A stretch of 64,000 nucleotides of DNA, taken from the NCBI GenBank assembly GCA_963743425.1, contig CAVUPU010000004.1, positions 310,001 through 374,000 of the forward strand, given 5' to 3'. Numbering within the stretch: position 1 is the stretch's first letter; every line of letters begins with the position of its first letter. The notes beneath the pieces are model-generated. The model worked only from the letters and a program-made list of their open reading frames with translations, was not told the origin of the DNA and did not search any database. Position numbers and translations under genes: made by a program. Below are positions 1-9,856 of this stretch, piece after piece. The stretch comes from JAJVID01 sp963743425 (GTDB lineage Bacteria > Acidobacteriota > Blastocatellia > RBC074).

Positions 1-1
1 C

Positions 2-2809
2 GCGCGCCCGTTGACCGCTTCGGTCTTCGATTATCTCCGCGATACCACTCTTGTGATTGACGAACCCGCCGAGGTCGAGAAACAGATTCGATCCACTCTC
101 GAAGAATTGCAGCGCGGTTACGAACGGGCGGAGGCGGTGGACGAGCTGGCGTTGGCTCCGGACAAACTGTTCCTGACGCCCGATGAGTTGCGCGATCAGA
201 TCGGCAAGCTCCCGCGCATCGAGTTGCGGTTGTTGGGAAGCGCCGCGCTGGCTTTCGAGGAAGAGTTGGCGACAGAGGATGTCAATGCCGTTGTAGAGAC
301 GCAAGATCTTGCGTCTCTACCGGCGAACCTTGCCGCCTTCATCAACCGCGAACCTTCGGCTCCATTGTTTCTTTTCCCGCCCGAATCGAAGACGACAGAG
401 GTCGAGATACCGTCGCGCGCCGTGCGCCGGTGGCACGGACGTTTCGGCGATCTCGCCGCCGAACTCAAACAGCAATCGGCCTCAGGCTATCAAACGATCT
501 TCGTTCTGCCCAGCAGCGGCGTCGCCGACCGCATCGGCAAGGCGCTCAACGAATATGACGCGTTGGGCGCGGCGAAGATCATCGTCGGCGACCTCTCCGC
601 CGGTTTCGCTCTGCCGCAATCGGCCCTCGCCATTTACACCGAAGGCGATATCTTCGATGAGGCCGTTCACGGCGCCCACGCTGAAAGGCCGGCGAAAACG
701 AAGCGATCATACGCCGCAGCCTTCCTCTCCGATTTCCGCGACCTGAAGATCGGCGATTACGTCGTGCACATCGACCACGGCATAGGCCAGTTCCAGGGGC
801 TGGTTCAGTTGGACACTTCCGGCCCTGAAACTTCGGCTGAAATCTACGCGCGGATGATCGGCGAGCAGACAAGGAACGACGGCAAGGGCAAGCGCGAGTT
901 CATGCTGCTGACCTACGCCGACGGCGCAAAACTTTACGCGCCGGTCGAACGACTCGACCTGGTCCAGAAATATTCCAGCGGCGAGACGCATACGCCGGCG
1001 CTGGACCGTTTGGGAGGGATCGCGTGGCAGAAGACAAAGGCCCGCGCCAAACGCGCGATGCGCGACATGGCCGAGGAACTGTTGAAGCTTTACGCCGAGC
1101 GCAAGCTGGTCAAAGGCTACGCCTTCAGCGGCGACACGCCCTGGCAACAGGAGTTCGAATCGGCCTTCCCTTACGAACTGACGCCCGATCAGGTGACGGC
1201 CATCGCCGACTTTAAGAGCGATATGGAGCAGTTGACGCCTATGGATCGACTGCTTTGCGGCGACGTCGGTTACGGCAAGACCGAGGTCGCGATGCGCGCC
1301 GCGTTCAAGGCCGTCATGGACGGCAAACAGGTGGCCGTGCTCGCCCCGACGACGGTGCTCTCCTATCAACACTGTCAGACCTTCCGCTCGCGCTTCGCCG
1401 CCTTCCCCGCTCGTATCGAACTGCTCTCGCGCTTTCGTTCGCCGAAAGAGCAGAAAGAGGTCGTCGCCGCTGTCGAGGCGGGCGCGGTGGACGTTCTGAT
1501 CGGCACGCATCGCGTATTGTCGCGCGACGTGGCCTTCAAAGACCTCGGCCTGGTGGTCGTCGATGAAGAGCAGCGGTTCGGGGTCGCGCACAAAGAGCGT
1601 TTGAAGCGGATGAAGAAGCGCGTGGACGTCTTGACGATGAGCGCGACGCCGATCCCGCGCACGCTGAACATGTCGCTGCTCGGGATGCGTGACATGTCGA
1701 TCATCGAAACTCCGCCGCGCGACCGGCTGGCGATCCAGACCAACGTCGCGCCGTTCGCCGAAAACATCATCCGCAGCGCGATCGAGCAGGAGCTGCAGCG
1801 CCAGGGGCAGGTCTTCTTCGTTCACAACCGCGTCGAATCGATTGTCACGGTGGCCGACCTGGTCCGTCGCATCGTCCCGCAGGCGCGGATCATCGTCGCT
1901 CACGGCCAGATGGGCGAAAAAGAGATGGAGCAGGCCGTGCTCGATTTCGTCGATTACAAATACGACGTGCTGGTCGCCACGACGATCATCGAGAACGGCA
2001 TCGACATTCCGCGCGCCAACACGATCGTCATCAATCGCGCGGACGCTTACGGACTGTCGCAGCTCTATCAACTGCGCGGGCGCGTCGGACGCTCGAACCG
2101 CCGCGCTTACGCCTATCTGCTCATTCCTTCCGATCAGGAGTTGTCGCCGATCGCCCGAAAGCGGTTGGCCGCGATACGCGAATTCTCCGACCTGGGCGCG
2201 GGTTTCCGCATCGCCGCGCTCGACCTGGAGATGCGCGGCGCGGGCAATCTGCTCGGCGGCCAGCAGTCGGGCCACATCGACGCCATCGGCTTCGATCTTT
2301 ACACGCAGATGCTCGAACGCACTGTCCAGGAGCTGCGCGGCGAGGAGATAGTCGAGGAGACGGGCGTGCAGTTGAATCTCGGCATAGACATGCGCATCCC
2401 CGACGATTACATCGCCGACATGAGCCAGCGGTTGCGCGCTTACAAACGCATCGCCTCGGCGCGCTCGGACGAAGAGTTGAACCGCATCAGCGAAGAGGTC
2501 GCTGACCGCTATGGGCGACTGCCAATGCCGGTGGAGAATCTCTTCAGTTTCGCCCGCGTGCGGCGCGAAGCCGAACGTTTGGGAATCATTTCGATTGACC
2601 GGGTGGGCGAAAGCCTCGCCATCAAGCTCGGCGAAAAGGCTCGCGTCGAACCGGACAATCTGCTCAAGCTCCTGGACGAGAACAAATCAGCGAGCTTCAG
2701 CCCGACCGGCGTCTTGAAAATAAAGCTGGCCGGCGCCGGCGACGATTTGTTGGCCGATAGGGTCTTCACCGCGCTTGGCGAGGTTCTGGGCCGGTTGCAG
2801 AAATCGTAG
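2..2809 (+). CDS. mfd: Transcription-repair coupling factor Mfd, 5' end outside window
   Basis: This is a superfamily 2 DNA translocase that removes RNA polymerase stalled at lesions and recruits UvrA. The reading frame is open back to the window edge and the visible part is about 930 residues, against about 1,150 for the family, so the gene starts upstream. Domains run in order. First comes part of the UvrB-homology region, then the RNA polymerase-interacting CarD-like domain (IGDYVVHIDHGIGQF, near nt 755), then the helicase core with Walker A GDVGYGKTE (nt 1258), box DEEQRFG (nt 1562) and QLRGRVGRS (nt 2068). The C-terminal TRCF domain follows. A perfect 28-bp palindrome lies inside the coding region at 293-320 and encodes a variable linker. 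Identity is certain from these motifs. Confidence 0.97.
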   Translation, partial: ARPLTASVFDYLRDTTLVIDEPAEVEKQIRSTLEELQRGYERAEAVDELALAPDKLFLTPDELRDQIGKLPRIELRLLGSAALAFEEELATEDVNAVVETQDLASLPANLAAFINREPSAPLFLFPPESKTTEVEIPSRAVRRWHGRFGDLAAELKQQSASGYQTIFVLPSSGVADRIGKALNEYDALGAAKIIVGDLSAGFALPQSALAIYTEGDIFDEAVHGAHAERPAKTKRSYAAAFLSDFRDLKIGDYVVHIDHGIGQFQGLVQLDTSGPETSAEIYARMIGEQTRNDGKGKREFMLLTYADGAKLYAPVERLDLVQKYSSGETHTPALDRLGGIAWQKTKARAKRAMRDMAEELLKLYAERKLVKGYAFSGDTPWQQEFESAFPYELTPDQVTAIADFKSDMEQLTPMDRLLCGDVGYGKTEVAMRAAFKAVMDGKQVAVLAPTTVLSYQHCQTFRSRFAAFPARIELLSRFRSPKEQKEVVAAVEAGAVDVLIGTHRVLSRDVAFKDLGLVVVDEEQRFGVAHKERLKRMKKRVDVLTMSATPIPRTLNMSLLGMRDMSIIETPPRDRLAIQTNVAPFAENIIRSAIEQELQRQGQVFFVHNRVESIVTVADLVRRIVPQARIIVAHGQMGEKEMEQAVLDFVDYKYDVLVATTIIENGIDIPRANTIVINRADAYGLSQLYQLRGRVGRSNRRAYAYLLIPSDQELSPIARKRLAAIREFSDLGAGFRIAALDLEMRGAGNLLGGQQSGHIDAIGFDLYTQMLERTVQELRGEEIVEETGVQLNLGIDMRIPDDYIADMSQRLRAYKRIASARSDEELNRISEEVADRYGRLPMPVENLFSFARVRREAERLGIISIDRVGESLAIKLGEKARVEPDNLLKLLDENKSASFSPTGVLKIKLAGAGDDLLADRVFTALGEVLGRLQKS
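293..320. repeat. Perfect 28-bp palindrome inside mfd
   Basis: GTAGAGACGCAAGA is followed directly by its exact reverse complement, with no loop. It stays in frame with mfd (28 bp plus neighbouring bases encode VVETQDLASLP). The same kind of GTAGAGACG palindrome is known as a dispersed intergenic repeat in cyanobacteria; a relation here is inference. Confidence 0.85.
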
Positions 2810-2902
2810 CGCCCCCGCTTTCCCGTCGCCTTGCGGACGAATTGGTCGCGGCGTACAATTTAACGTCAAATCTGAGTCATCCCCACACGGACAAATACGA
2901 TT

Positions 2903-3880
2903 ATGCGAGTCAAACTATCAGCGCTTGCCATCGTCCTGATCTGTGGCGCTTTCAGCGCTTGCAGCTCGACCAGGTCGTCGTTTCTGGGATCGCAGGAGGA
3001 CGACTCTCCTGTGATAGCCGAGGTCAATGGAGAGTCGGCGCGCATGGCGGCTTTTGTACGCTTCGTCAAATCGCGACTGTCAGACTTCAGCGATCAGAGC
3101 AAGCAGAGCCAGGAAGAAAACGATCGGCAGCGCAGCCAACTGCTGGACGAATTCATCCAGCGGCAGTTGGTCCTTCAGGCGGCGCATAAAAACAACATCG
3201 AACCCACCGATGAAGAGATTCGCGGCGCGCTCGAAGAGCAGCACAAGCAGGCCAACGCGCAGGGGTCCGATCAGAAACGGGCGACTCTTGAAAGTGGCGA
3301 ACGTCGCATCGAGATATTCAACGATCTGCTGATGCTCAAATACCAGACGGAGGCCCTCAAACTCAAAGAAGTGACGGTGACTCCGCAAGAGGTCGAGAGC
3401 TATTACAAACAGAACGCGAAACGCTATCAGGGGAAGTCCGGATTCCTGGTGCGTGAGATCCGCGTGTCGCAAGAGGATCAGGCGCAGAAGCTCTACCGGC
3501 AGGCCCTGGCCAAGCCCGCCGATTTCAACGTGCTGGCCAAAGAGAATTCCGAATCGCCGACGGCCGTCAACGGCGGGTTGATGGATTATGAAGCGGGTCG
3601 TGTCCACCCAGGCCTTGAAGTGATCGAGCAGGCGATCACCTCTCTCAGGGCCGGTTCGATCAGCAGAGTGGTGAAATCGAGTTACGGATTTCATATCTTC
3701 AAAATGGAGCGGCGCGCGGAGCCTGTGCCGATCGACAAGGCGCGGAAAGAGATCGAAGACAAGCTGTTGAGCGAGAAGAATCAGGCCTTGATTGAGGATC
3801 TTACCAAGCGGCTCCTGGCCGGCGCCAAGATCAACATTTATCGCGACCGCCTCGGATTTAATTATGTGGGGAGCCTCTGA
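2903..3880 (+). CDS. PpiC/SurA-type peptidyl-prolyl isomerase lipoprotein
   Basis: This is a periplasmic foldase. The N-terminus is a lipoprotein signal ending in the lipobox FSAC (Cys near residue 20), so the mature protein should be membrane anchored. An N-terminal SurA-like helical chaperone region (about residues 35-165) is followed by one parvulin rotamase domain (about 175-285), with VREIRVS, GGLMDYEAGRVHPGLE and YGFHIFKME as typical strands and loops. The length of 325 residues is usual for SurA/PrsA-like proteins. It lies 80 nt before a second foldase of the same family, so the two probably act together on outer-membrane or secreted proteins. The exact substrate cannot be told from sequence. 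Confidence 0.9.
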   Translation: MRVKLSALAIVLICGAFSACSSTRSSFLGSQEDDSPVIAEVNGESARMAAFVRFVKSRLSDFSDQSKQSQEENDRQRSQLLDEFIQRQLVLQAAHKNNIEPTDEEIRGALEEQHKQANAQGSDQKRATLESGERRIEIFNDLLMLKYQTEALKLKEVTVTPQEVESYYKQNAKRYQGKSGFLVREIRVSQEDQAQKLYRQALAKPADFNVLAKENSESPTAVNGGLMDYEAGRVHPGLEVIEQAITSLRAGSISRVVKSSYGFHIFKMERRAEPVPIDKARKEIEDKLLSEKNQALIEDLTKRLLAGAKINIYRDRLGFNYVGSL

Positions 3881-3959
3881 TTCCGGACTGTAACGCAAGT
3901 ATTTCATTCCCGCCCGTTCCTTGAGGGCGCGTCTTTAAATTTTCTAGGAGAGGTTTTCT

Positions 3960-5103
3960 ATGAATATGAAACTGATAAACGTAGCCCTGTCGCTGGGGAT
4001 CGCGTTGCTGGGCGCGAATGTCGCCTGCGCTCAGGAGAGCGATGTGAAGCCGGTCGATGAAGTCATCGCCCGCATCAACGCAGGCGTGATCATGCGCTCG
4101 GCTTTCGAGTCCGCGCTGCGCGAGTTGCTCGAAGAGCTGAAGAAAAAGGGATTGAAACCTGAAGAGCTGGAGAAGCAATTCAATGAATGGAAACCCCGCA
4201 TCCTGGACGATCTGATCAGCAATCAATTGCTCGCGCAGCGCGCCAAGGACCTCCAGATCAACGTCGACGCCCAGGTCAACCAGCAGATATTGCGGCTCAT
4301 GAAGGAGAACAACTGCGACTCTGACAAATGCCTCGAACAGAAGATGCGCGAGGCCGGTTTGGACATGGAAGAGCTCAAGCGCTTCCTCGGAGAGAAATTC
4401 TCCAGAGACGCGGTGTTGGGGCAGGAAGTTTACAGCAGGATTTACAGGACTCTGACCGAGAAAGAGAAGCGCGAGTTTTACGAAAAGAACAGACAGTTCT
4501 ACGCCGAACCGGGCGAAGTCACGCTCAGCAACATCTTCATCGCTTTGGGCAAAGACCCGGACCAGGCGCTCGATCGCGCAAAAGAAATAGTAATCCAGGC
4601 GCGCGCGGGAGCGGTCGATTTCAAAACCCTGGCGCAGAAACACACTGAAAGCGAGCCGGGCAAAAAAGATCCGTCACTCGGCGCGTTCAAGATTCCCGAA
4701 CTCAAGCCCGAGATCAAAGCCGTCGTGGAGAACGCCAAGGCTCGGCGATGTCTCCGACCCGGTCAAACTCGAAGCGGGCTATTCGATTTTCCACGTCGAT
4801 CAACGCAAGGAGCCGAATCAATTGACCTTCGAAGACGAACGCGTTCAGAACCACATCGGGCAGTCTCTGGTTGCGCAAAACGCCGGCAAAGAAGAGGAAG
4901 AATTCCTGGCCAATCTGCGCAACGACGCGTTCATCGAAATCGACCCACGCTACCAGTTCGAGAATTCGAAAGTGAAATCGGCGCAAATCAAACGCGTCCC
5001 CTATTCCGACGACAACGGCAAGAAGAAGAAGGATAAGAAGGAGAAGGAGAAAGAGAAAAAGGCTGTGGAAACCCCAAAGGCGACAGCTACCAACAAACCG
5101 TAA
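3960..5103 (+). CDS. SurA-like peptidyl-prolyl isomerase with an apparent 1-base insertion
   Basis: This is a second periplasmic foldase with a cleavable signal peptide (ends near ANVACAQ, residue 23) and a SurA_N chaperone segment. Its parvulin domain starts near residue 175 (EPGEVTLSNIFIAL). The frame that begins at 3960 is open to 5036, but after ENAK at nt 4739 it stops resembling the family. Skipping one G at about 4740 gives LGDVSDPVKLEAGYSIFHVD, the expected end of a parvulin domain, and a lysine-rich tail to 5103, for about 380 residues in all. So either the gene carries a real +1 frameshift or one base is a sequence error. A strong AGGAG lies 8-12 nt before the ATG. Partner of the upstream lipoprotein. 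Confidence 0.85.
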
Positions 5104-5148
5104 TTTTTCTATTGTTTCGGGCGCGTCGCGTGAGCTATAAATTCCGCT

Positions 5149-6276
5149 ATGGAAAAAATCTTCATCCGCGATTTCACCCCGAATCAGACGATCAGCACGA
5201 CCTTCCTCGTCAAATCGAAAGAGCTGCGAAATAAAAAGACCGGCGGTCAGTTCGCGCTCATCACGCTTTCGGACAGGACCGGCGACATCATCGGCCACTG
5301 GTGGGACAATTTTGAAGAGACGATAGACACGTTCGACCGTGACGACATAGTCTTCGCGCGCGGCCAGGTCACCGTCTACCGCAACCACCTTCAGCTTTCG
5401 ATCCACCGGATGCGGCTCTGCCAGGAGCGCGAATACAACCTGACCGATTACTTCCCTACCACCAGGTACGACGTCGACGAGATGTTCGCCGAGTTGGTGG
5501 CCATCATCGGCGAATTCAAAAACGAGTATCTGCGTCGCCTGCTCCAGAGCATCTTCGCGGATGAAAACACGGCGCGGAAATTCAAGAAGGCGCCGGCGGC
5601 GAAGACCATGCATCACCCTTACCTCGGCGGCCTGCTCGAACATTCGCTCTCGCTCGTCAAGCTCTGCCGCAAAGTGGGCGAGCATTACCAGGGCATCGAC
5701 GTCGACCTTTTGCAGACTGGCGCCGTGCTGCACGATTTCGGAAAAATCGACGAGCTGGCTTACGACCGCGCGTTCGGCTATACGAACGACGGTCAGATGA
5801 TCGGCCATCTGGTGATGGAGACGATCATGGTGTCCGACCACATCAAACAGATCCCCGACTTCCCCGACGATCTGCGCCGCCATCTGTTGCACATGCTGCT
5901 CGCGCATCACGGCAAGCTCGAATACGGCTCGCCGAAACTGCCTTCGACGCCCGAAGCCTTGATGCTGGCCTATCTGGACGACCTCGATTCGAAGGTCGAA
6001 GCGATGATGCGGCTGATCGCCGAGTCTCAGGTCGGAGGCGATTGGACACGAATTTCGCCTATGTTCGAGCGCCCGATCTACCGGCGCCGCACAATCGAAG
6101 CGCGCGAGCCGGCGCAGACAATCGCTGAGGACAATCAGGCGAAGGCCGCCGCCGTCGCATTGTCGCAGCCGGAAAAGGGCGACGTCGCGCAGCGCAAACA
6201 ACCGACCCGTCCGGATAGTTTCAACACGCCGTTCGACCAACTGTCCGATTTTTTCAAAGGCTCGGATCAGAAGTGA
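5149..6276 (+). CDS. YhaM-type 3'-5' exoribonuclease (OB fold plus HD domain)
   Basis: The protein has an N-terminal OB-fold nucleic-acid-binding domain (residues 1-95, DRTGDIIGHWWDN) and an HD phosphohydrolase domain. Metal-ligand candidates are visible at His165 (LLEHSLSLVKLC) and His195-Asp196 (LHDFGKIDEL), with a further LAHHGKLEYGSP. This order is that of the YhaM/CBF1 family, which degrades RNA, and also short DNA, from the 3' end using metal ions. The 375-residue length is slightly more than the Bacillus enzyme because of a disordered Gln/Lys-rich C-terminal tail. It follows the foldase pair by 45 nt and may be co-transcribed with it. Substrate preference in this organism is not known. 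Confidence 0.88.
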   Translation: MEKIFIRDFTPNQTISTTFLVKSKELRNKKTGGQFALITLSDRTGDIIGHWWDNFEETIDTFDRDDIVFARGQVTVYRNHLQLSIHRMRLCQEREYNLTDYFPTTRYDVDEMFAELVAIIGEFKNEYLRRLLQSIFADENTARKFKKAPAAKTMHHPYLGGLLEHSLSLVKLCRKVGEHYQGIDVDLLQTGAVLHDFGKIDELAYDRAFGYTNDGQMIGHLVMETIMVSDHIKQIPDFPDDLRRHLLHMLLAHHGKLEYGSPKLPSTPEALMLAYLDDLDSKVEAMMRLIAESQVGGDWTRISPMFERPIYRRRTIEAREPAQTIAEDNQAKAAAVALSQPEKGDVAQRKQPTRPDSFNTPFDQLSDFFKGSDQK

Positions 6277-6374
6277 ACTACTTGATTGCCGGCCCTGCTT
6301 CGTGCAAGCTATTGCCTCTCTCGCATCGCTCAAATATCTCGAATGCGAATAACTAGGAGGCCGCAAATCCGATC

Positions 6375-7001
6375 ATGATTTCAGGAATTCTTCTGGCCGC
6401 CGGCGAATCGAGCCGGATGCAGGGCGCGTTCAAGCCGCTGTTGAAATGGGGCAAGCGCACAGTCATCGGCGAATGCGTTCATCAGATGCGCAGTTCGCAA
6501 CTGGCCGAAATTTTCGTCGTATTGGGACATCGCGAGAGGGATATCCGCCAGACTCTCGCCGGCTCCGGCGTGCAATACGCGATCAACGAGGATTATCAGC
6601 GGGGCATGCTCTCTTCGGTCAAAACCGGTCTGGCTCTGGTCAGCCCGAACGCTGACGCCGCGCTCATCGCGCTGGTCGATCAGCCGATGATCGCCAAAGA
6701 GATCGTCAACACTCTGATCAACGCTTTCATCGCAGGCGGAAGAGGCGTCGCGCTCCCGACCTACGAGGGCAAGCGGGGGCATCCGGTCATCATCGCCGCG
6801 AAATATTTCGAGGAGATCATGCAGATCGACGAAGACTCCCCGGAAGGTCTGCGCCAATTCATAGACAGCCGCCGCAGCGACACGCTGGAAATCCCGGTCT
6901 CGACGGCGGCGGTGATCGAAGACATCAACCTGCCCGAAGATTACGAGCGGCTGAGCAAGCGCGTCGAACCGATTTACGAATATCACAAGTGGCACCCTTG
7001 A
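6375..7001 (+). CDS. MocA/MobA-like nucleotidyltransferase
   Basis: This is a small (208 aa) GT-A fold nucleotidyltransferase. The signature LLAAGESSRMQG with a downstream FKPLL Lys is at residues 6-23, and the metal-binding region is LVDQP near residue 101. GKRGHPVII is the usual MocA loop. Relatives attach CMP or GMP to molybdopterin (MocA, MobA) or act in other cofactor pathways. No molybdenum-cofactor genes lie nearby, although MsrP, a molybdoenzyme, is encoded near the far end of the window. The stop codon is immediately followed by a 7-bp-unit hairpin that runs to the next gene. Confidence 0.85.
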   Translation: MISGILLAAGESSRMQGAFKPLLKWGKRTVIGECVHQMRSSQLAEIFVVLGHRERDIRQTLAGSGVQYAINEDYQRGMLSSVKTGLALVSPNADAALIALVDQPMIAKEIVNTLINAFIAGGRGVALPTYEGKRGHPVIIAAKYFEEIMQIDEDSPEGLRQFIDSRRSDTLEIPVSTAAVIEDINLPEDYERLSKRVEPIYEYHKWHP

Positions 7002-7120
7002 TTGCGGATTGCGGATTGCGGATTTTTTGAACCCCAATCGGCAATCTGAAATCACAAAAAGCGGAGAACATTATTGAAAGCTCTCTTCAATCCGCAATCC
7101 GCAATCCGCAATCCGCAATT
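7001..7120. repeat. Heptad hairpin, unit GGATTGC, between mocA-like gene and ubiD
   Basis: The left arm (7001-7024) has three ATTGCGG units and the right arm (7089-7120) four CCGCAAT units in inverted orientation. A degenerate half unit lies in the loop at 7036-7052. The element fills the whole gap. The ubiD ATG at 7123 follows its last base by 2 nt, leaving no room for a Shine-Dalgarno sequence outside the hairpin. Confidence 0.85.
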
Positions 7121-7122
7121 CT

Positions 7123-8577
<1,455 letters not shown>

Positions 8578-8621
8578 GGAAATCGCTATAGTCAGTAAAT
8601 TCCAAAATCGAGGAGGAAAAG

Positions 8622-8752
8622 CATTTTCCATTTTCCATATGAGATTTGATATTTGTCATCGCATCGGAAATCGCCCAATGTTCATTGGGCATTGAATCGG
8701 GATCGCCTCTGGCAATGACAAATATCAAATCTCATATGGAAAATGGAAAATG
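8622..8752. repeat. Heptad hairpin, unit TTTTCCA, perfect 38-bp arms
   Basis: The arms at 8622-8659 and 8715-8752 are exact reverse complements and consist of TTTTCCA and ATTTGTC-like heptads. The 55-nt loop contains a second small hairpin (GCCCAATG TT CATTGGGC). It lies between the converging 3' ends of ubiD and the FKBP gene, so it may act as a bidirectional transcription stop. Confidence 0.9.
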
Positions 8753-8814
8753 GTGCTCTATGTCCATTTCGCGATCTACTGATAGCAGCCAGGTTCCTCA
8801 CAATCCTACAGCGA

Positions 8815-9663
8815 TCACTGTATACCCAACAATTCCACCTCAAAAACCAGGGTCGCGTTCGGCGGGATCGGCCCGACGCACCGCGCGCCGTAGCCGATTT
8901 GCGGCGGGATCACGAGCTTGCGTTTTCCGCCGACCTTCATTGTCATCAAACCTTCATCCCAGCCTTTGATAACCTGTCCGACGCCGATTTTGAATCTGAA
9001 CGGCTCGCCCCTATCCAGCGAACTGTCGAATTTGGCTCCGGTTTCGAGCGTGCCCATGTAATGCACGGTCACTTCCTGACCGGGTTGCGGGCTGGCGCCG
9101 GTTCCGACGACTATGTCTTCGTATCTTAATCCCGATTGAGTGGTCATCGCTTTCGCTCCCAAAACAGACGCTTTGATCGGTATTGAAACCCAGGAGACCG
9201 CTTGCCAGCGAGGTCTCCCGGCGACGCCGGCTCGCTTGACCCAGATCTCGATGTGATTGCTCTGCCCCAAAGGTTTCTGATTTCGCATGTAGGTCGCGCG
9301 CCCCGTGACCTCCGCCGTATTGCCATATAGCCGCAGCTTGAACTCATCGCTCCTGATTTCGTCGAGCTTGACGAGACCGGCTTGCGACATCTCGATCATT
9401 TTGGCCTTGTTGATGAAGCTGCCGTCGTCATTTAGCGCGGTGAAGTCATCGGCCAGAATGCGATTGAGCGCTTCGGCGTCGCCTTTCACGACTGCGTCAA
9501 ACCATTCGAGTTCGAGTCTCTTCAACTCGGCTTCGGCGCCGACAGTTTGAGGGCCCCGGCCTTTGCCCTGGCTTGCAACCTTGTTTTTGGTCTGGGCAAA
9601 GACCGGCTGCGCGTCCAATAGGAGGGGCAGGGCGAGCAATGTGATTGATAAAATTCGTTTCAA
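8815..9663 (-). CDS. DUF4440/SnoaL-like domain fused to FKBP-type isomerase, exported
   Basis: A Sec signal peptide (residues 1-24, cleavage after VFAQ) is followed by a DUF4440 NTF2-like domain (about 40-160; LEWFDAVVKGDAEALNRIL). After a linker comes a complete FKBP domain (about 175-282) with VTVHYMGTLETGAKFDSS, FKIGVGQVIKGWDEGL and YGARCVGPIPPNATLVFE. FKBP domains catalyse prolyl cis-trans isomerisation; NTF2-like domains bind small ligands or mediate dimerisation. The fusion suggests a periplasmic foldase with an accessory binding or dimer module. The role of the first domain is inference. It is transcribed towards ubiD, with a heptad hairpin between the two 3' ends. Confidence 0.88.
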   Translation of the reverse strand: MKRILSITLLALPLLLDAQPVFAQTKNKVASQGKGRGPQTVGAEAELKRLELEWFDAVVKGDAEALNRILADDFTALNDDGSFINKAKMIEMSQAGLVKLDEIRSDEFKLRLYGNTAEVTGRATYMRNQKPLGQSNHIEIWVKRAGVAGRPRWQAVSWVSIPIKASVLGAKAMTTQSGLRYEDIVVGTGASPQPGQEVTVHYMGTLETGAKFDSSLDRGEPFRFKIGVGQVIKGWDEGLMTMKVGGKRKLVIPPQIGYGARCVGPIPPNATLVFEVELLGIQ

Positions 9664-9721
9664 GAAATTCTTCTCCTTTTGCCGTAGAATGTGCGCGCGC
9701 CACCGAGCGCTAGCGGACGCT

Positions 9722-9795
9722 GGTACCGTACCGCGCGCGTAAGAAAGCTGTTGACCCTACGCGCAACCGCTTTCTTACGCGCGCGGTACTGTGCC
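9722..9795. repeat. Palindromic element, GTACCGCGCGCGTAAG type
   Basis: Arms of 27 nt (9722-9748 and 9769-9795) are inverted with two mismatches around a 20-nt loop. It lies between the divergent FKBP and VWA genes. Its GTACCGCG end is shared with the two elements at 37474 and 62875, so it looks like a variant of that family. Confidence 0.8.
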
Positions 9796-9856
9796 AATCT
9801 CGCGTGGTTTGATTTAGCAGATTGAGACAATACCGTAAATCACAGGGAATTTGCAC

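Noticed and set aside
707..2275. 522-codon open frame on the minus strand opposite mfd
   Set aside because: High GC and codon bias of mfd keep the opposite frame open; the translation is low-complexity and Arg/Asp-rich without family motifs.
4714..6366. 550-codon open frame on the minus strand opposite the YhaM-like gene
   Set aside because: Antisense to two genes with clear motifs; no recognisable domain of its own.
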